Source: Pigoraptor vietnamica
Lineage: Eukaryota > Opisthokonta > Filasterea
Length of the DNA: 29,577 nt
Assembly (NCBI GenBank): GCA_943704525.1
Contig: CALSCQ010002365.1
Span: 1-29,577 of the forward strand
Direction of reading: 5' to 3'
The position numbers were made by a program, and so were the translations under genes. Below, one piece after another: positions 14,179-24,306 of this stretch (its first letter is position 1; the number at the start of each line of letters is the position of its first letter). The notes below the pieces were generated by a model. The model saw nothing but the letters and a program-made list of their open reading frames with translations. It had not been told where the DNA came from and searched no databases.

Positions 14179-14521
14179 TCCTACCGGTTGCTACGTTTCC
14201 TCATTACTCTTTCGTACTCTTGCGCAAATCTACCTCTTTTCTCCTTTCTGCAGCCGCATGTGCTCGCTCGTCGGCCCTCCTCGTCGGCCCTCCTGCAGAC
14301 TGCATCGCGCGCGCCAGTCACACAAACCGTCGCCCCCATAAAGCCGCTCCACTCATAGTATTAATATGGACTAGACCGGCCTTTGCAGCCGAGAGTTGCT
14401 GGGTTGAAAGGCCTCGAGGCGCATGTGAGTGTGAACAGATGCACCCACGCGTCCCCCCCCCTCCCCCCCCCGCCGGCACTTTCAACCAATGTCAAAGAAA
14501 GCAGCGGGGCAACCCACGCGC
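14179..14521. other. Non-coding stretch with a C-rich tract
   Basis: Downstream of the F-box/LRR stop I see no gene. A poly-C run with one T interruption lies at 14452-14471. The first part is presumably 3' UTR. Confidence 0.5.
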
Positions 14522-14582
14522 GGCAATGTCCTCGCCAGTAGTCGCATTTTCAAAAGGGAGCCCGCCTACGGCCCTGAGCTGA
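14522..14582 (+). pseudogene. 3' end remnant of F-box-like gene copy C
   Basis: From CAATGTCC to CCTGAGCTGA this aligns with the last 70 bases of copy A (16092-16160), at an estimated three quarters identity. Shared blocks are GTCGCA, CAAAAGGGAGC/CAAGAAGGAGC and CTACGGCC. It marks the far end of the copy whose first exon remnant is at 11725, with the F-box/LRR gene lying between them. Confidence 0.55.
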
Positions 14583-14694
14583 CCCGTTCTTGGTGCGTTG
14601 ATGCGAAGGTCTCATGAAAAAACGTCTTTGAGAACGCCACAAAGGTTAGATCGCGGCGCCGGCCGAGCCTCACGACTTGTGCGGGACGTTTCGC

Positions 14695-14902
14695 GATTGG
14701 CCGTGTGACGGCGCATCTATGCTGTTCAAGATGTCAGTCGGCTTCGATGGTGACAGTGCGCCGTCAGGTTTCTTACTTGCCGCTCATTCAATCCCAATCA
14801 CTGAGCACTGAACTGTTTTCCGTTCTTCCCCTCGTGCGCAGCTCATGGCTCGCAAGCCAACGGCGCTGATAGAGGCGGAGCGGCGCCGGCACGCTCATTC
14901 AG
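14695..14902 (+). repeat. Copy 2 of the LRSAM1-like intron 13 / exon 14 segment
   Basis: A near-identical copy of 11271-11472, including the intron end, acceptor and start of exon 14. The similarity stops after ATTCAG, so the final codons of exon 14 are absent. Without upstream exons it is a non-functional fragment. Because it keeps the intron, it arose by DNA duplication and not through a spliced RNA. Confidence 0.93.
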
Positions 14903-15069
14903 TCAGCCGGTTCGACCGGACAGGATCCGGGCCGCGCCGCCCGGGAGGCGCCGTACTGAAAAGGGGCCACTGCGGGTGGCCTCTGCGCCGGCACGGCCGG
15001 CCAGAGGAGTGCAGTTTGCGCATCGCAACTCATGTCCGCCAGTGAACGCACCCGGCCGGGGCCGCTTGG

Positions 15070-15106
<37 letters not shown>

Positions 15107-15157
15107 AAACAAACAGCAGAACGAGGACACACCCAAGTGACGGACTGTACGTGCACG
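14903..15157. other. GC-rich spacer with a 36-base poly-A tract
   Basis: A very GC-rich stretch (14903-15069) is followed by 36 A residues (15070-15105) and CAAACAAACAG. The poly-A next to GC-rich sequence could mark a retrotransposed element. I see no target-site duplication or clear Pol III promoter, so the origin stays open. Confidence 0.5.
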
Positions 15158-16160
15158 ATGACCGCCTCGCTTGCCGAGCTGCCAGACACTGTGCTGGATG
15201 TGCTTCTGTCGCAGCCGGTGAGTGCATCATTGGATGCCGGCTTAGTCCCTCTCAGCACGAACCAGTGAACGCAAACGCGTTACACTTTGTCGCAGTACTA
15301 CTCGGGGAGTGACTTGGCCGCCGTGTCGCTCACGTGCAAGTGTCTTCGCTACTTTGCGGAGGATGCCGCGCGCAGCCGCGTCCAGCGCGTATGGAGGGCG
15401 CAGACTGGGCCTCAGGGAGCCCACGCCGGCGGTGGACGAGAGCGAAGGTTCTTCAAAGTTTCCAGCTGGTGAAAAGTGAGTGCACTCGCTCTGTGCGCCT
15501 TATTTTGTCGTGCGTCTCTAACACGTCTCGTGACGCTTGTCAGTATGTCGTCGCATAAGCTAACTGTCCTTCTGTTTTGACCGTAAGAAGTGGAACCGAG
15601 CGACTGAGCAACATAATGCGGTGCGTCGATAAGAGTCATTACCCGGCCAAGCGCGCGTGCGACTCGTGGGGGTGCGTGCTCTCGCGCGAGTGCAAACTCG
15701 ACCGCGATGCCGCGTTCGCAAGCGACACTGGCAAGATTCGCGCACACATGCTGGCGCGCGGTGACGACCCGGCACGGTGGCACCTACCGAAGAGTGGCCG
15801 TGTGCTTGGGACGTTGACGCCAGAAGAAGTTGCGGCCCTGTTGCGCTGCGCGACGCGACTGACGCGTGCAAGTCGCTTCAACGGGCACGCGAAGGGATGC
15901 TGTACTCGAAGGGATTTGACGTCGATTTTTGCCAAAGGATTTGAGCTGGCAAAGCGGTCGACGAAGATTTCCCAAAGTGGCTCTGCGGCAAGTCTTCGGA
16001 ATTCACCCGGCTTGTCCAAGTTGCGCCGGGTCGCCTGTTTGCGCGGTCACCGGCAGTCCGTTTTGCGGCGCACCTGCCCACCCCGGACCCGACAATGTCC
16101 GCGCTCCGTCGCACTCTCAAGAAGGAGCTCGCTTACGGCCTCGAGCATCCGTTCTACTGA
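15158..16160 (+). pseudogene. F-box-like paralogue A, internally deleted and frame-disturbed
   Basis: Exon 1 (15158-15217) reads MTASLAELPDTVLDVLLSQP, with donor GTGAGT. Exon 2 (from 15296, acceptor TTTGTCGCAG) reads YYSGSDLAAVSLTCKCLRYF. Together these fit an F-box. After about 15400 the frame disagrees with paralogue B. A further block (about 15640-15900) again matches B (CDSWGCVLSRECKLDRDAAF, MLARGDDPARWHLP). The C-terminal part appears only after another frame change (KWLCGKSSEFTRLV, APGRLFA, ending LEHPFY and TGA at 16158-16160). The segment that in B runs from about GFEEADGK to VAMARGF is missing here. An internal deletion plus at least two frame changes indicates a decaying copy, unless small assembly errors are involved. 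It is preceded by a copy of the LRSAM1-like 3' end, as is copy C. Confidence 0.65.
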
Positions 16161-16380
16161 GGGCTTCGTGATGTCACGTGATAAACATCCGGGGTGAGAA
16201 ACCCACAGACACAAGTCGGCGCGCAAATCAGCTGTGGCTTTCTTGTTGAGTCTGTTCGCGTTCGTCGAGAGAGAACCGTCAACGGCCGATTTCGTCCACG
16301 GTGTCTTTGCCCACTCCCAGATCCCGTCACTCTCGGAGCAGGCCGACCACAGAGGGAGTCGTTGCGCGGGGCTCTTTCGC

Positions 16381-16388
16381 ATATATTG
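16381..16388 (+). promoter_or_regulatory. AT-rich TATA-like stretch before flotillin
   Basis: ATATATTG lies 33 bp upstream of the flotillin start codon in otherwise GC-rich DNA. The position fits a core promoter with a very short leader, but this is only a motif match. Confidence 0.2.
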
Positions 16389-16413
16389 AGACGTGTCTAC
16401 TCGCCGCACTGAG

Positions 16414-18215
16414 ATGGGCGCGTTTCACTCGTGCGGCCCGTCGGAGGCCATGGTCGTGTCCGGTGAGTTCTCGCACGTGCTTGTCTGTCTCTCTGCCGGT
16501 GTGACTCTAAACGAAGCCACTGTCGTGCCCTGTGTGCGGCAGGGTGCGGCATTGACCACGCCAAGTACATCACCGGCGGCCGTGTCTGGGTGTGGACGTG
16601 CTTCCAGCGCATGCAGAGGTGCGTGGGGTCGTGTTCTCCGGTGCGATCATATGCCGCCTTGTTGGCAGTGCTTTTGGCTCTCCTTGCGCTCATTAGCACC
16701 CGAGAGTTGCACTTCTGCCTGTGAGGTGGCGCACACGATGGTGTGTGTCTCGTTAGTGTGGGCTTGTCGTACTTATCCCCTTTGACTCCCATCGGTTGTT
16801 CACACGCAGGATTTCCCTCAACGTCATGACGCTCAACATTGACAGTCCGAAGGTGTACACAAAAGCGGGTGTGGCAATATCCGTGACGGGCGTTGCGCAG
16901 GTGCGTTTGCACGTGTCGTACGCAGGTTGCGTTTGGGTGTGAATCTGCCTCGCATAGGCTCACCTGTGAAAACAAAAACCCACGCCTCTGCAGGTCAAGA
17001 TCGAGGGTCAGTTTGACGAGATGCTGCGCAATGCGTGCCAGCAGTTCCTCGGAAAGGCGCCGCATGAGATTCAGCAGATTGCCCTTGAGACGCTGGAGGG
17101 CCATCAGCGAGCGATCATGGGTCAGTGCGCAGTGCGCGAGTACAGGCGTGAAGTGGCGTATGTGGGCTTGCGTGCATGCGTGTGCGTGTACGTGCATGTG
17201 TGTGTGTGTGTATGTTGGGGAGGGGGGTATGTACACACGGCATGTGCTCACTCCATTGCGTGTGGCTTTTGATCGCAGGCACCATGACCGTGGAGGAGAT
17301 TTATCAGGACCGCAAGAAGTTTGCCGAGGCCGTCTTCCAGGTCGCCTCGACCGACCTCAGTAACATGGGCATCACGATCGTCTCGTACACAATCAAGGAC
17401 GTGCGCGACGACGAGGGCTATCTCGACGCGCTCGGTATGCGCCGCACGGCCGAGGTCAAAAGGGACGCCGCGATTGGCGAGGCGGAGGCGAAGCGGGATG
17501 CCGGCATTCTCCAAGCGAGGGCCGAGCAGGCGCGCGTGGCCGCCAAGCTGCTCAACGACACGGCCGTTGCGCAGAGCCAGAGGGACTTCCAGCTGAAGAA
17601 GGCGGCGTACGACGCGGAGGTGAACACGAAGCGCGCGGACGAGGAGCTTGCGTACGAGCTGCAGGCCGCCAAGACAAAGCAGCGGATCAGGGAGGAGCAA
17701 ATCCAGGTGCGTCAACGCGCACGCGGCGGGCGATGCCATTTGTGACTTTGCATGGTGTGAAGCTTATGGAGAACTCGTGCGCCTGTTGCTGATCATCCAT
17801 ATCTGCCCCGCACGTGCACGCACGCAGGTGGAGGTCATTGAGCGCAAGAAGCAGATCGAGGTTCAGGTCCAGGAGATTGCGCGCAAGGAGAAGGAGCTGG
17901 AGGCGCAGGTTCGCCGCCCCGCGCTCGCCGAGAAGTACCGCCTGGAGACGCTCGCGGAGGCCAACAAGAACAAGGTCATTCTTGAGGCAGAGGCGCAGGC
18001 GGAGGTGCGTGCGTGGGCTGCGCAGGCGCGCTTCTCCATGTGTGTATATATTTCCGGGTTTCATCTGTCGCCATGTATTAACATACGCACCCCCCTCCCT
18101 CCCTCCCTCACACACACACACACACGCACACACACACACACACACACCTCAACTGTCCTCAACACACTCGCATTGTAGTCCACCGTCTTTCGCTGCACTG
18201 CCTTCCNNNNNNNNN

Positions 18216-18303
<88 letters not shown>

Positions 18304-18850
18304 ACACACCGCGATCTGCAGGCCATTCGCGCGCGTGGCGAGGCAGAGGCATTTGCGATTCAGGCGAAGGCAAAGGCGGAGGCGGAGCAAATGGCGAAGA
18401 AGGCGGACGCGTGGAAGGAGTACGGCGACGCGGCCATGGTGCGTCTCTTCTAGCAGACACGAACTGTAGCGCCTTGCGCACGTTCTGTCTTCTCTACTTG
18501 GACATATTGGAGTGCGGAATCGATTGCGGCTGTCACGTGCACACACACACACACACACACACACGCGCTCTCTCTCTCTCACACTCCCGGTCGTCTTCTC
18601 TCTCATAGGTCGACATGCTCCTCGGCACACTCCCGCGCATCGCCGCCGAGATCGCCGCGCCCCTCACGGAGACGAGCCGCATTGTGATGGTCTCGGGCGG
18701 CAACGGCCCCGTCGGCGCTGCCAAAATCACTGGCGAGGTCCTCGAGATTATGGAGTCGCTTCCCGCTGTCGTCAACAAGCTCACGGGCGTCGACATTTCC
18801 AAGGTGCGCTGTTTGGCGTCGGGATGCGCGACTTTTGACCCGACACTCAT

Positions 18851-18913
<63 letters not shown>

Positions 18914-19053
18914 ATAACCGCTCTTGCATGTGACTTGCCCTTTTCTTACTCAACCTCCTCACCTCTATTCCAACCCTCCCACAGACAATTTCGCGCGGGT
19001 CGACGACCGAGGCGGTCACCATCCAGTCCAGGCGGCAGTCGTCCGTGGCCTAA
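16414..19053 (+). CDS. Flotillin (reggie), membrane microdomain scaffold
   Basis: Nine exons join in frame: 16414-16462, 16543-16618, 16810-16900, 16994-17120, 17279-17706, 17828-18004, 18322-18438, 18609-18803 and 18985-19053. The product is 442 aa, against about 428 for animal flotillins. Residues 1-180 form the SPFH/PHB domain: [78 protein letters not shown]. The Glu/Ala-rich flotillin coil follows ([42 protein letters not shown]), then [14 protein letters not shown] and KLTGVDISK. Flotillins oligomerise on the inner face of the plasma membrane and endosomes. The start MGAFHSC gives Gly2 and Cys7 as candidate myristoylation and palmitoylation sites (inference). The N-terminus resembles flotillin-1 in the [11 protein letters not shown] stretch and flotillin-2 in MG, so I give no number. 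Intron 6 contains a run of nine N. Confidence 0.96.
18112..18309. repeat. (CA)n microsatellites with an assembly gap in flotillin intron 6
   Basis: One CA run at 18112-18147 and a longer one from about 18217 to 18309 flank unique sequence and nine unknown bases (18207-18215). The true length of the second run is therefore uncertain. Confidence 0.95.
18207..18215. other. Assembly gap (nine N)
   Basis: Nine consecutive undetermined bases directly next to a long CA run. It lies within an intron, so the flotillin reading frame is not affected. Confidence 1.
18539..18564. repeat. (CA)n microsatellite in flotillin intron 7
   Basis: A short pure CA run followed by CGCG and a CT run, leading into the acceptor CTCATAG of exon 8. 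Confidence 0.9.
18852..18912. repeat. (CA)n microsatellite in flotillin intron 8
   Basis: About thirty CA units between exons 8 and 9 of flotillin. Confidence 0.96.
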
Positions 19054-19123
19054 GGCGCATGGGTCCACGCTGCCACTTGCGTAATCCTCCTCACTTCGTG
19101 TAATATATTTCCCGTATGATGTT

Positions 19124-20945
19124 TCAATACAAACGCCAGTTCTCTGGTGGCCAACCATCCGCGCACATGGTGTCCCAGCTGTGTTCGTTGCGCTCGTCGT
19201 CACGCCCGTCGTCCTCAACGCTAGCGTCGGCGGCCATCAGCGCCTCCTTCAGAACATAGTCCACTAGGTACTGAGTCGACGCCGGTTGGAACAGGTAATC
19301 TTTGAAGGGGCTGGCTGGCGCGAACAGGCGACCCGGTGCGCAACGCACGAAGTTCACAAAGGGCGAAGACTCCCCGCAGAGCCACATCGGGTAACTGTCG
19401 CCGTACTTTTCGGCGGCCTTTGCGAGCTCAAACCCGCGCGCCATGGCGACGCTCGAGCGATAGTCCGCATGCTGCGCAGAAGCCCAGCCACTCAGAGGCG
19501 GTTCCACGAACCGGGTGAAGCCAGTGAAAGGCGTCTCCATGGGATGGGAGTCGAAGTCGCGCACGGCAGAAACGATGAAGCGCGCGAGAATGAGAAAGGC
19601 GCGGTACGTCAGGGTGCCCTTCTCACGTTGCGCACGAAAGGCCTGCGGAAATCTGCACGGGTAGTCCAGGCAGGTGGAGAATCCGATCAAGAGGTTGTTC
19701 ACTCGTGTGTGTGTGTGTTTTCGTTGTTTGTTTGTGTGTGTGTGTGTGTGCGTCCGTGCGTATGTGTTGCATGCCAGTTTCGTGCGCATGTTCGTGTTGT
19801 GCATGATCGTGTCTGTGAGAGCAGCGCATGCTGTGTTTGTGTGGATGTGGGCGTCTGCGCGTGAGAACAGCAGCGGGGCAACGCACGCATGACCATGTCC
19901 CGCACTGAGCGATGGCATGCTACGGACGACTTGCACTCCCGTCGTTGGCCCATACACACGCCGAAAACCCCAGCAGTGAAAACAAGGTGCACCAGTCACG
20001 CTTGCAGTGCGCAAAACCCACATATAAATGCGAGTTCCATGCCCACTGCTGCCCGATGTTCACATAGTATATCGCGTAGTCCTCTTCCCACGACTTGCAG
20101 TAGCCGAACGCGAAGAGCGTCTTGCCGTCCGCCTCCTCAAAACCAAAACGACAAACCCCTTCGCGTACGACCTCGGGAAATCCGCGGGATAGAGGTAATA
20201 GGGCCAATACACGCGCGACCGGAGCGAAATGTGCACGCGATAGTGCACAACCGCCGCAATGTCCTCTGCCGTGAGCCTCTCAACCGCGCCCTCCGGAAGG
20301 TGCCACCCTGCCGGGTCGTCACCGAACGCGAGCATGCGCGCGCGAAGCTTCCAAGAGTCCGCCGCCAACGCGGCATCGCGGTCGAGTCTGCACTCGCGCG
20401 ATAGCACGCACACCCACGAGTCGCACGTGCGCTTGGCCGGTTGATGTGTTGTATCCGTGCTGGATAGGAGCTCGCATAGAGCTCGGGGCACGCCGTTCTC
20501 GTCGATATCGTCGCTGTTTTTGCGCGCGTCCGAGTCAGCCGGGGCACCCGCAGACCAAGGACACAGCTTCCCCCTTGCACGTGCTGCACCGACAAGACGG
20601 ACACGCGTGCACCCATATGTCTTTTTTCGTGAATTCGCGGTAGGGGTCGCTGGGCCCGTCGATGCACTTTTGGCCCGTCTGCACACTCCACAGGCGCTGG
20701 ACGCGACGGCGCGCGGCATCCTCCGCGAAATGGCGAAGACGCTTGCACGTGAGCGACACGGCGGCCAAGTCACTCCCCGAGTAGTACTGCGCTCAACAAG
20801 CGCGTGCGAGAGGAGTAAGGCCGACCACACACTGAGTCACACTCACAACTCCCTGCATCACATTTCCAGTGCACAACTCACCGGCTGCGACAGAACATAA
20901 TCGAGCACGGTGTCTGGCAGCCCGATGAGAGCACGAAGCGGCCAT
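19124..20945 (-). CDS. F-box-like paralogue B, longer copy with frame disturbances
   Basis: Three exons: exon 1 ending at 20882 (LPDTVLDYVLSQP, donor GTGAGT), exon 2 20786-20022 and exon 3 19642-19124 (stop TGA). Exon 1/2 give the F-box, with DLAAVSLTCKRLRHFAED close to paralogue A. A Cys cluster (CPSCRCSTCKG, CGC) follows that could bind zinc, then unrecognised sequence (CDSWVCVLSRECRLDRDAAL, KSWEEDYAIYYVNIGQQW) and a long exon 3 (FTGFTRFVEPPLSG, KYGDSYPMWLCGESS, ending ENWRLY). Three places are not in one frame: the ATG at 20945 relative to the LPDTVL frame; a TGA after CGCPG in exon 2, which a 34-nt intron could remove; and a one-base shift at an AAGGGG run near 20158. Either the gene is decaying or the assembly has indels. 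It is convergent with flotillin; the stops are only about 70 bp apart. Confidence 0.55.
19719..19858 (+). repeat. Dispersed 140-bp repeat, copy 1 (intron of F-box-like paralogue B)
   Basis: From TTTTCGTTGTTTG to GTGGGCGTCT this is the same as 29438-29577 apart from one base (G or A in the GTCC-TGCG stretch). It lies in the second intron of paralogue B and contains a short GT run. Confidence 0.95.
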
Positions 20946-21241
20946 GGCGCGCTGAGGAACGGTCGGAGAGTCCTTAGTAGAACAACTGTAATCTGAAGGC
21001 AGAGTTTCTTGACTCACAGTGGAGCCAGTTGGCTGGAGAGTGGAAGTAAGGGCGGCAGCAGTCCGGACAACTGGTCACTTGGCTCGCAAATTTCACCGCG
21101 GGTAAGTTGTGATGAAAACTCGAGACGTCGGACACGCTCTGAACTTTCTCGCCGAAGCGTTCACGCAAGTGAAGTATTCACCCACCCACACACAGAATGA
21201 CTTCCGCAATGTGTATTTGCCACCCATAAACAGAAGAAAAC
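20946..21241. other. Intergenic region between paralogue B and the kinase gene
   Basis: About 300 bp holding the presumed 3' UTR of the minus-strand kinase gene and the upstream region of paralogue B. The exon 1 frame of B stays open to about 20987, where an acceptor-like TTACAG occurs. An upstream exon is therefore possible, but I cannot identify one. Confidence 0.45.
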
Positions 21242-24200
21242 TCACAGCGACAACGTCGACACGAGGCGCTCAAACAACCGCCGCGCTTCTTCTTCGTCCC
21301 CCTCCGTCCTCCGCAGCCGCAGCCCGTGCAGCAGCGGACGCGGCAGTTTGCACACCTCCGCCGTGAAGCGCAGATTCTTCGACGTCGCCACGTCGTCATC
21401 GTCACCCCCTTCCCCTCGAGTCGGCGACCCAAACTGAACATGCTTGCCCGCCGACGACGGCGAGCGTCTGCTCCCGGCCTTGCTGCCGCGCGTTTCTTCG
21501 CCGTAGGTACAATCCAGGGCGAAACACTCGTCGTCCGTCGGCCGGTAGCTCACACGCAGGCACCCCAGCGCTTTCACCGTTTCGTCCATGATTACTTCAG
21601 GCAACCGAGTGGTCGCAAGGTCACTGTCAAAAGCCAGCCTCACTATCCGCGCATTGTCCCGCGCGTGACGGGCGTCCCTCGCCGCCGCCGCACTCTCCTC
21701 CTTCGCGCGCCGCTCCTGCTGCTGCTGGAATTCCTGCAGCATGTTGTCCTTGTGCGCCGCGACGGCCGCGAGCGGCTCATCCTCGTCCATCTCCCTCGCG
21801 AGGTGCGACGAACCAGACGCGTTCGCAAGTGCCGGAGGAACCCCTCTCGTCGGCGTCGACGTCCCGCTGCTGCTGCTGACGTTCACGTTGATCATCGTGC
21901 TCGAGCCCCTTTTGGGGAGAAACGGCGGCTCCCCGCCGGTGACCTCCTTGAGGCGGTGCTGCTGTATCGCGGTGATCGCAATGCTCATCCTCGCGCCGAT
22001 AAGCGACCCGCGCTTCATCAGCGACGGCGGACGGAACACACCGCTCTCCATGTTCTTAATTCGCGCCTGCGCCGCGGCCTCCGACATGTCCGCGCCCGTG
22101 TCGGCCGCGTGCCCCTTCGCGCCCTCCCTCCCACCAAAACCGTGGCCAGGCCTTGCGCCGCCCGTGTGGCCGCCACCATCGCTCGCTGTGAGCGTTGCGA
22201 GAACGACTCCCGCGTGCTCGAGCGTCTGCGACACAGAGTTCAAGTGGCCACTGAAGTCGGCCTGGCTCCCGCCGGTCGAGTCCCGGGCTGTCGAGTCGCG
22301 GCTTCGTGCGCTTCGCCGTCGCGAGTGCACGGGGCTCGCCAAGAGCCGCCGCACGTGCGACGAACCAATGTCGACGATGTTCGCACCGTATCTGTGTAGC
22401 ACGGCCGCAAGGGAAGAGGGGTAAGATGCGGAGAAAATGAAGCATAAACACGCGTCACATCCGCGTTATCCGTATGCACGCGCAGACCCACGCAATTTGC
22501 GCAGACACACTCACAAGTCTCCCAACGGCGAGTGCCACCGCTCTTCATCGTCCCGCGACGGCGGCTTGGTTCCGTTGGGCGGGCTCGTCTGCGCACGCGG
22601 CGAGGGCGATTGCGACTTATCCTTCCCCTCCTTCAATTCCTTCGCATCTTTCCCCTCTTTGCTGTCCTTCGCTTCCTCGCCCGTCGCCGCAAGCCCCTGC
22701 AGTCGCCGCGCAACGCCAATGTCCAGCAGCGTGCGCGTGGCCTCGACAAACTCGACGGCGTCCTTCTTGCGCCGGTTCGCGCGCCCGTCAAGATTCCGCA
22801 TGAGCTCCTGGAGGCCCGCCTCCACACGCATCGCATCCGTCCCGCACGACGACACGTACTCCTTCTCTTTCCGGGCCGCCTCCAGCCGTCGCTCACGCTC
22901 GAGCCTCGCAGACCGCCTCTTCTCGACCTCCTCCATGCGGCGGCGCTGCTCCTCCAGCCGCTGCTGCTCGGCCTCGGCCTCTTTCCTCTCCCTCTCCGCG
23001 CGCTCACGCTCTTCGGCGGCGACCCGCGCCTTCCTCTCTGCGCAGAGCAGCGCATTCCGGACCTTCGGCGCCAGAAAGTGGAAGGTCGCGGACGCCTGAT
23101 TACACCTGTTCTCCGCGACCGACGCGACCGTCCAGTCGCGATCGAACGACATCTCGGACATGCGCGCGAGGACGAGGTCCTTTGCGTGCGCGGACAGCAG
23201 CGCGCCCGCAATGTCCTCCTTCAGCTCAGCAAGGTGCCCGGGCGCGTCGTCCCGCTTCCCCTCGTTCGGCGTGTACCCAGCCCCAATCCACGGGTGCGCG
23301 CGCAGCTCTTCCAAACGTATTCTGTCCCGCGCCGACGCGTTCAGCATGTGCCGCACCAAATCGTGGCACTGTCCGGACCCGCGCCGCATGGGTTCGTACG
23401 CGCCTTTCATCTGCCGCTGCAGGACGCCCTCGACGCCGAGACTGTCCGTCGGAAACGGGGAGTGCCCCTCCACGAGGTGGTAGAGAAGCACGCCGAGCGA
23501 CCACACGTCCGCTTCGGGCCCTATCTTCCTTCGTCGCGAGAGTATCTCCGGCGCGCAATACGCCTCCAAACCCTGCGCGGAAGCCAGGATATCGTCCGTG
23601 TTCGTCTTTGCAGCGCAACCAAAATCGATCACCATGAGCCAGCGGCCGTCGTACAAGACGTTGCTCGGCGTGATGTTCTTGTGGACGACGCCGCGCGCGT
23701 GCATGTGCTCGAGGGCCGCCACCAGCATGCGCATCACCTTCTGCACGTCGCCCTCGCGCAACCGCCCGTGCTTGGCGATGTACTCGGCGATGGACGTCCG
23801 CGGACCGCAGTCGGTGACGAGGCAAAACTCCTTCTCAGTGTCCACAATCTCATAGAGGCGCGCTGCAAAGGGGACAAGAGTAAATTCGCGTGAGAAAAAA
23901 AAAAATAAATAAATAAAAATGGGGCGACCTTTCGAACATGACAGTCTAACAAGCGAGAGGTTCTCCCGCCCTATTCTTTCCCTCACATGCGTTCGAAACA
24001 CCGCACAATAATAGGCAGGGGTATATGTCGCTGCGCAAAGCATTCGCGAGGGGTAGCAGAGTCCCACTGACCGATATATCGGTGTGCGAGTGCGCGCATG
24101 GCGTTTGCCTCTCCCACGTAGTGCGCCTCTGGCACTCTGTCTTTCCGGACAATCTTCATCGCAAGTCGCGTGTCCGTCGGAATGTGTGTCGCCTGCACCA

Positions 24201-24306
24201 CACGCGCCACGGAGCCCGCGCCAAGGGAGCGCCGAAGCTCGTAGTTGCCGACGATTTGGACCTGCTGCGCGGCCGGCAGCGGCACCGTTGGCGCCGCGGC
24301 TGCCAT
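21242..24306 (-). CDS. MARK/KIN1-type kinase with KA1 domain, probably a pseudokinase
   Basis: Three exons: 24306-24072, 23862-22515 and 22391-21242, in phases 1 and 2, giving 910 aa. The start is the first ATG of the frame (MAAAAPTVPLP). The kinase domain is at about 22-310: nucleotide loop LGAGSVARV (third Gly replaced by Ala), Lys51 in LAMK, Glu66, DFG at 158-160, then CAPEIL and ADVWSLGVLLYHLVEG. The catalytic loop reads HKNITPSN at 139-146: HRD has become HKN, so the proton-accepting Asp is Asn while the metal-binding Asn146 remains. A Glu/Arg-rich coiled coil (about 400-470) and low-complexity regions follow. The last 137 residues form a KA1 domain, with RFTAEVCKLPRPLLHGLRLR as in MARKs (EIEVCKLPRLSLNGVRFKR). 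KA1 binds acidic phospholipids and holds MARK kinases in check. A charged insert of about 40 residues interrupts KA1. A scaffold role is inferred. Confidence 0.88.

Noticed and set aside
14903-15105. SINE-like element: GC-rich body, GGTTCGACC near a B-box position, poly-A tail
   Set aside because: The B-box match is imperfect, no A box is convincing, no target-site duplication was found, and no second copy occurs in the window. The poly-A tract is recorded without naming an element.
21326-22399. Long plus-strand open frames opposite the kinase exons (also 22532-23893)
   Set aside because: They are shadows of a GC-rich coding strand. The minus-strand frames carry kinase and KA1 motifs; these carry none.
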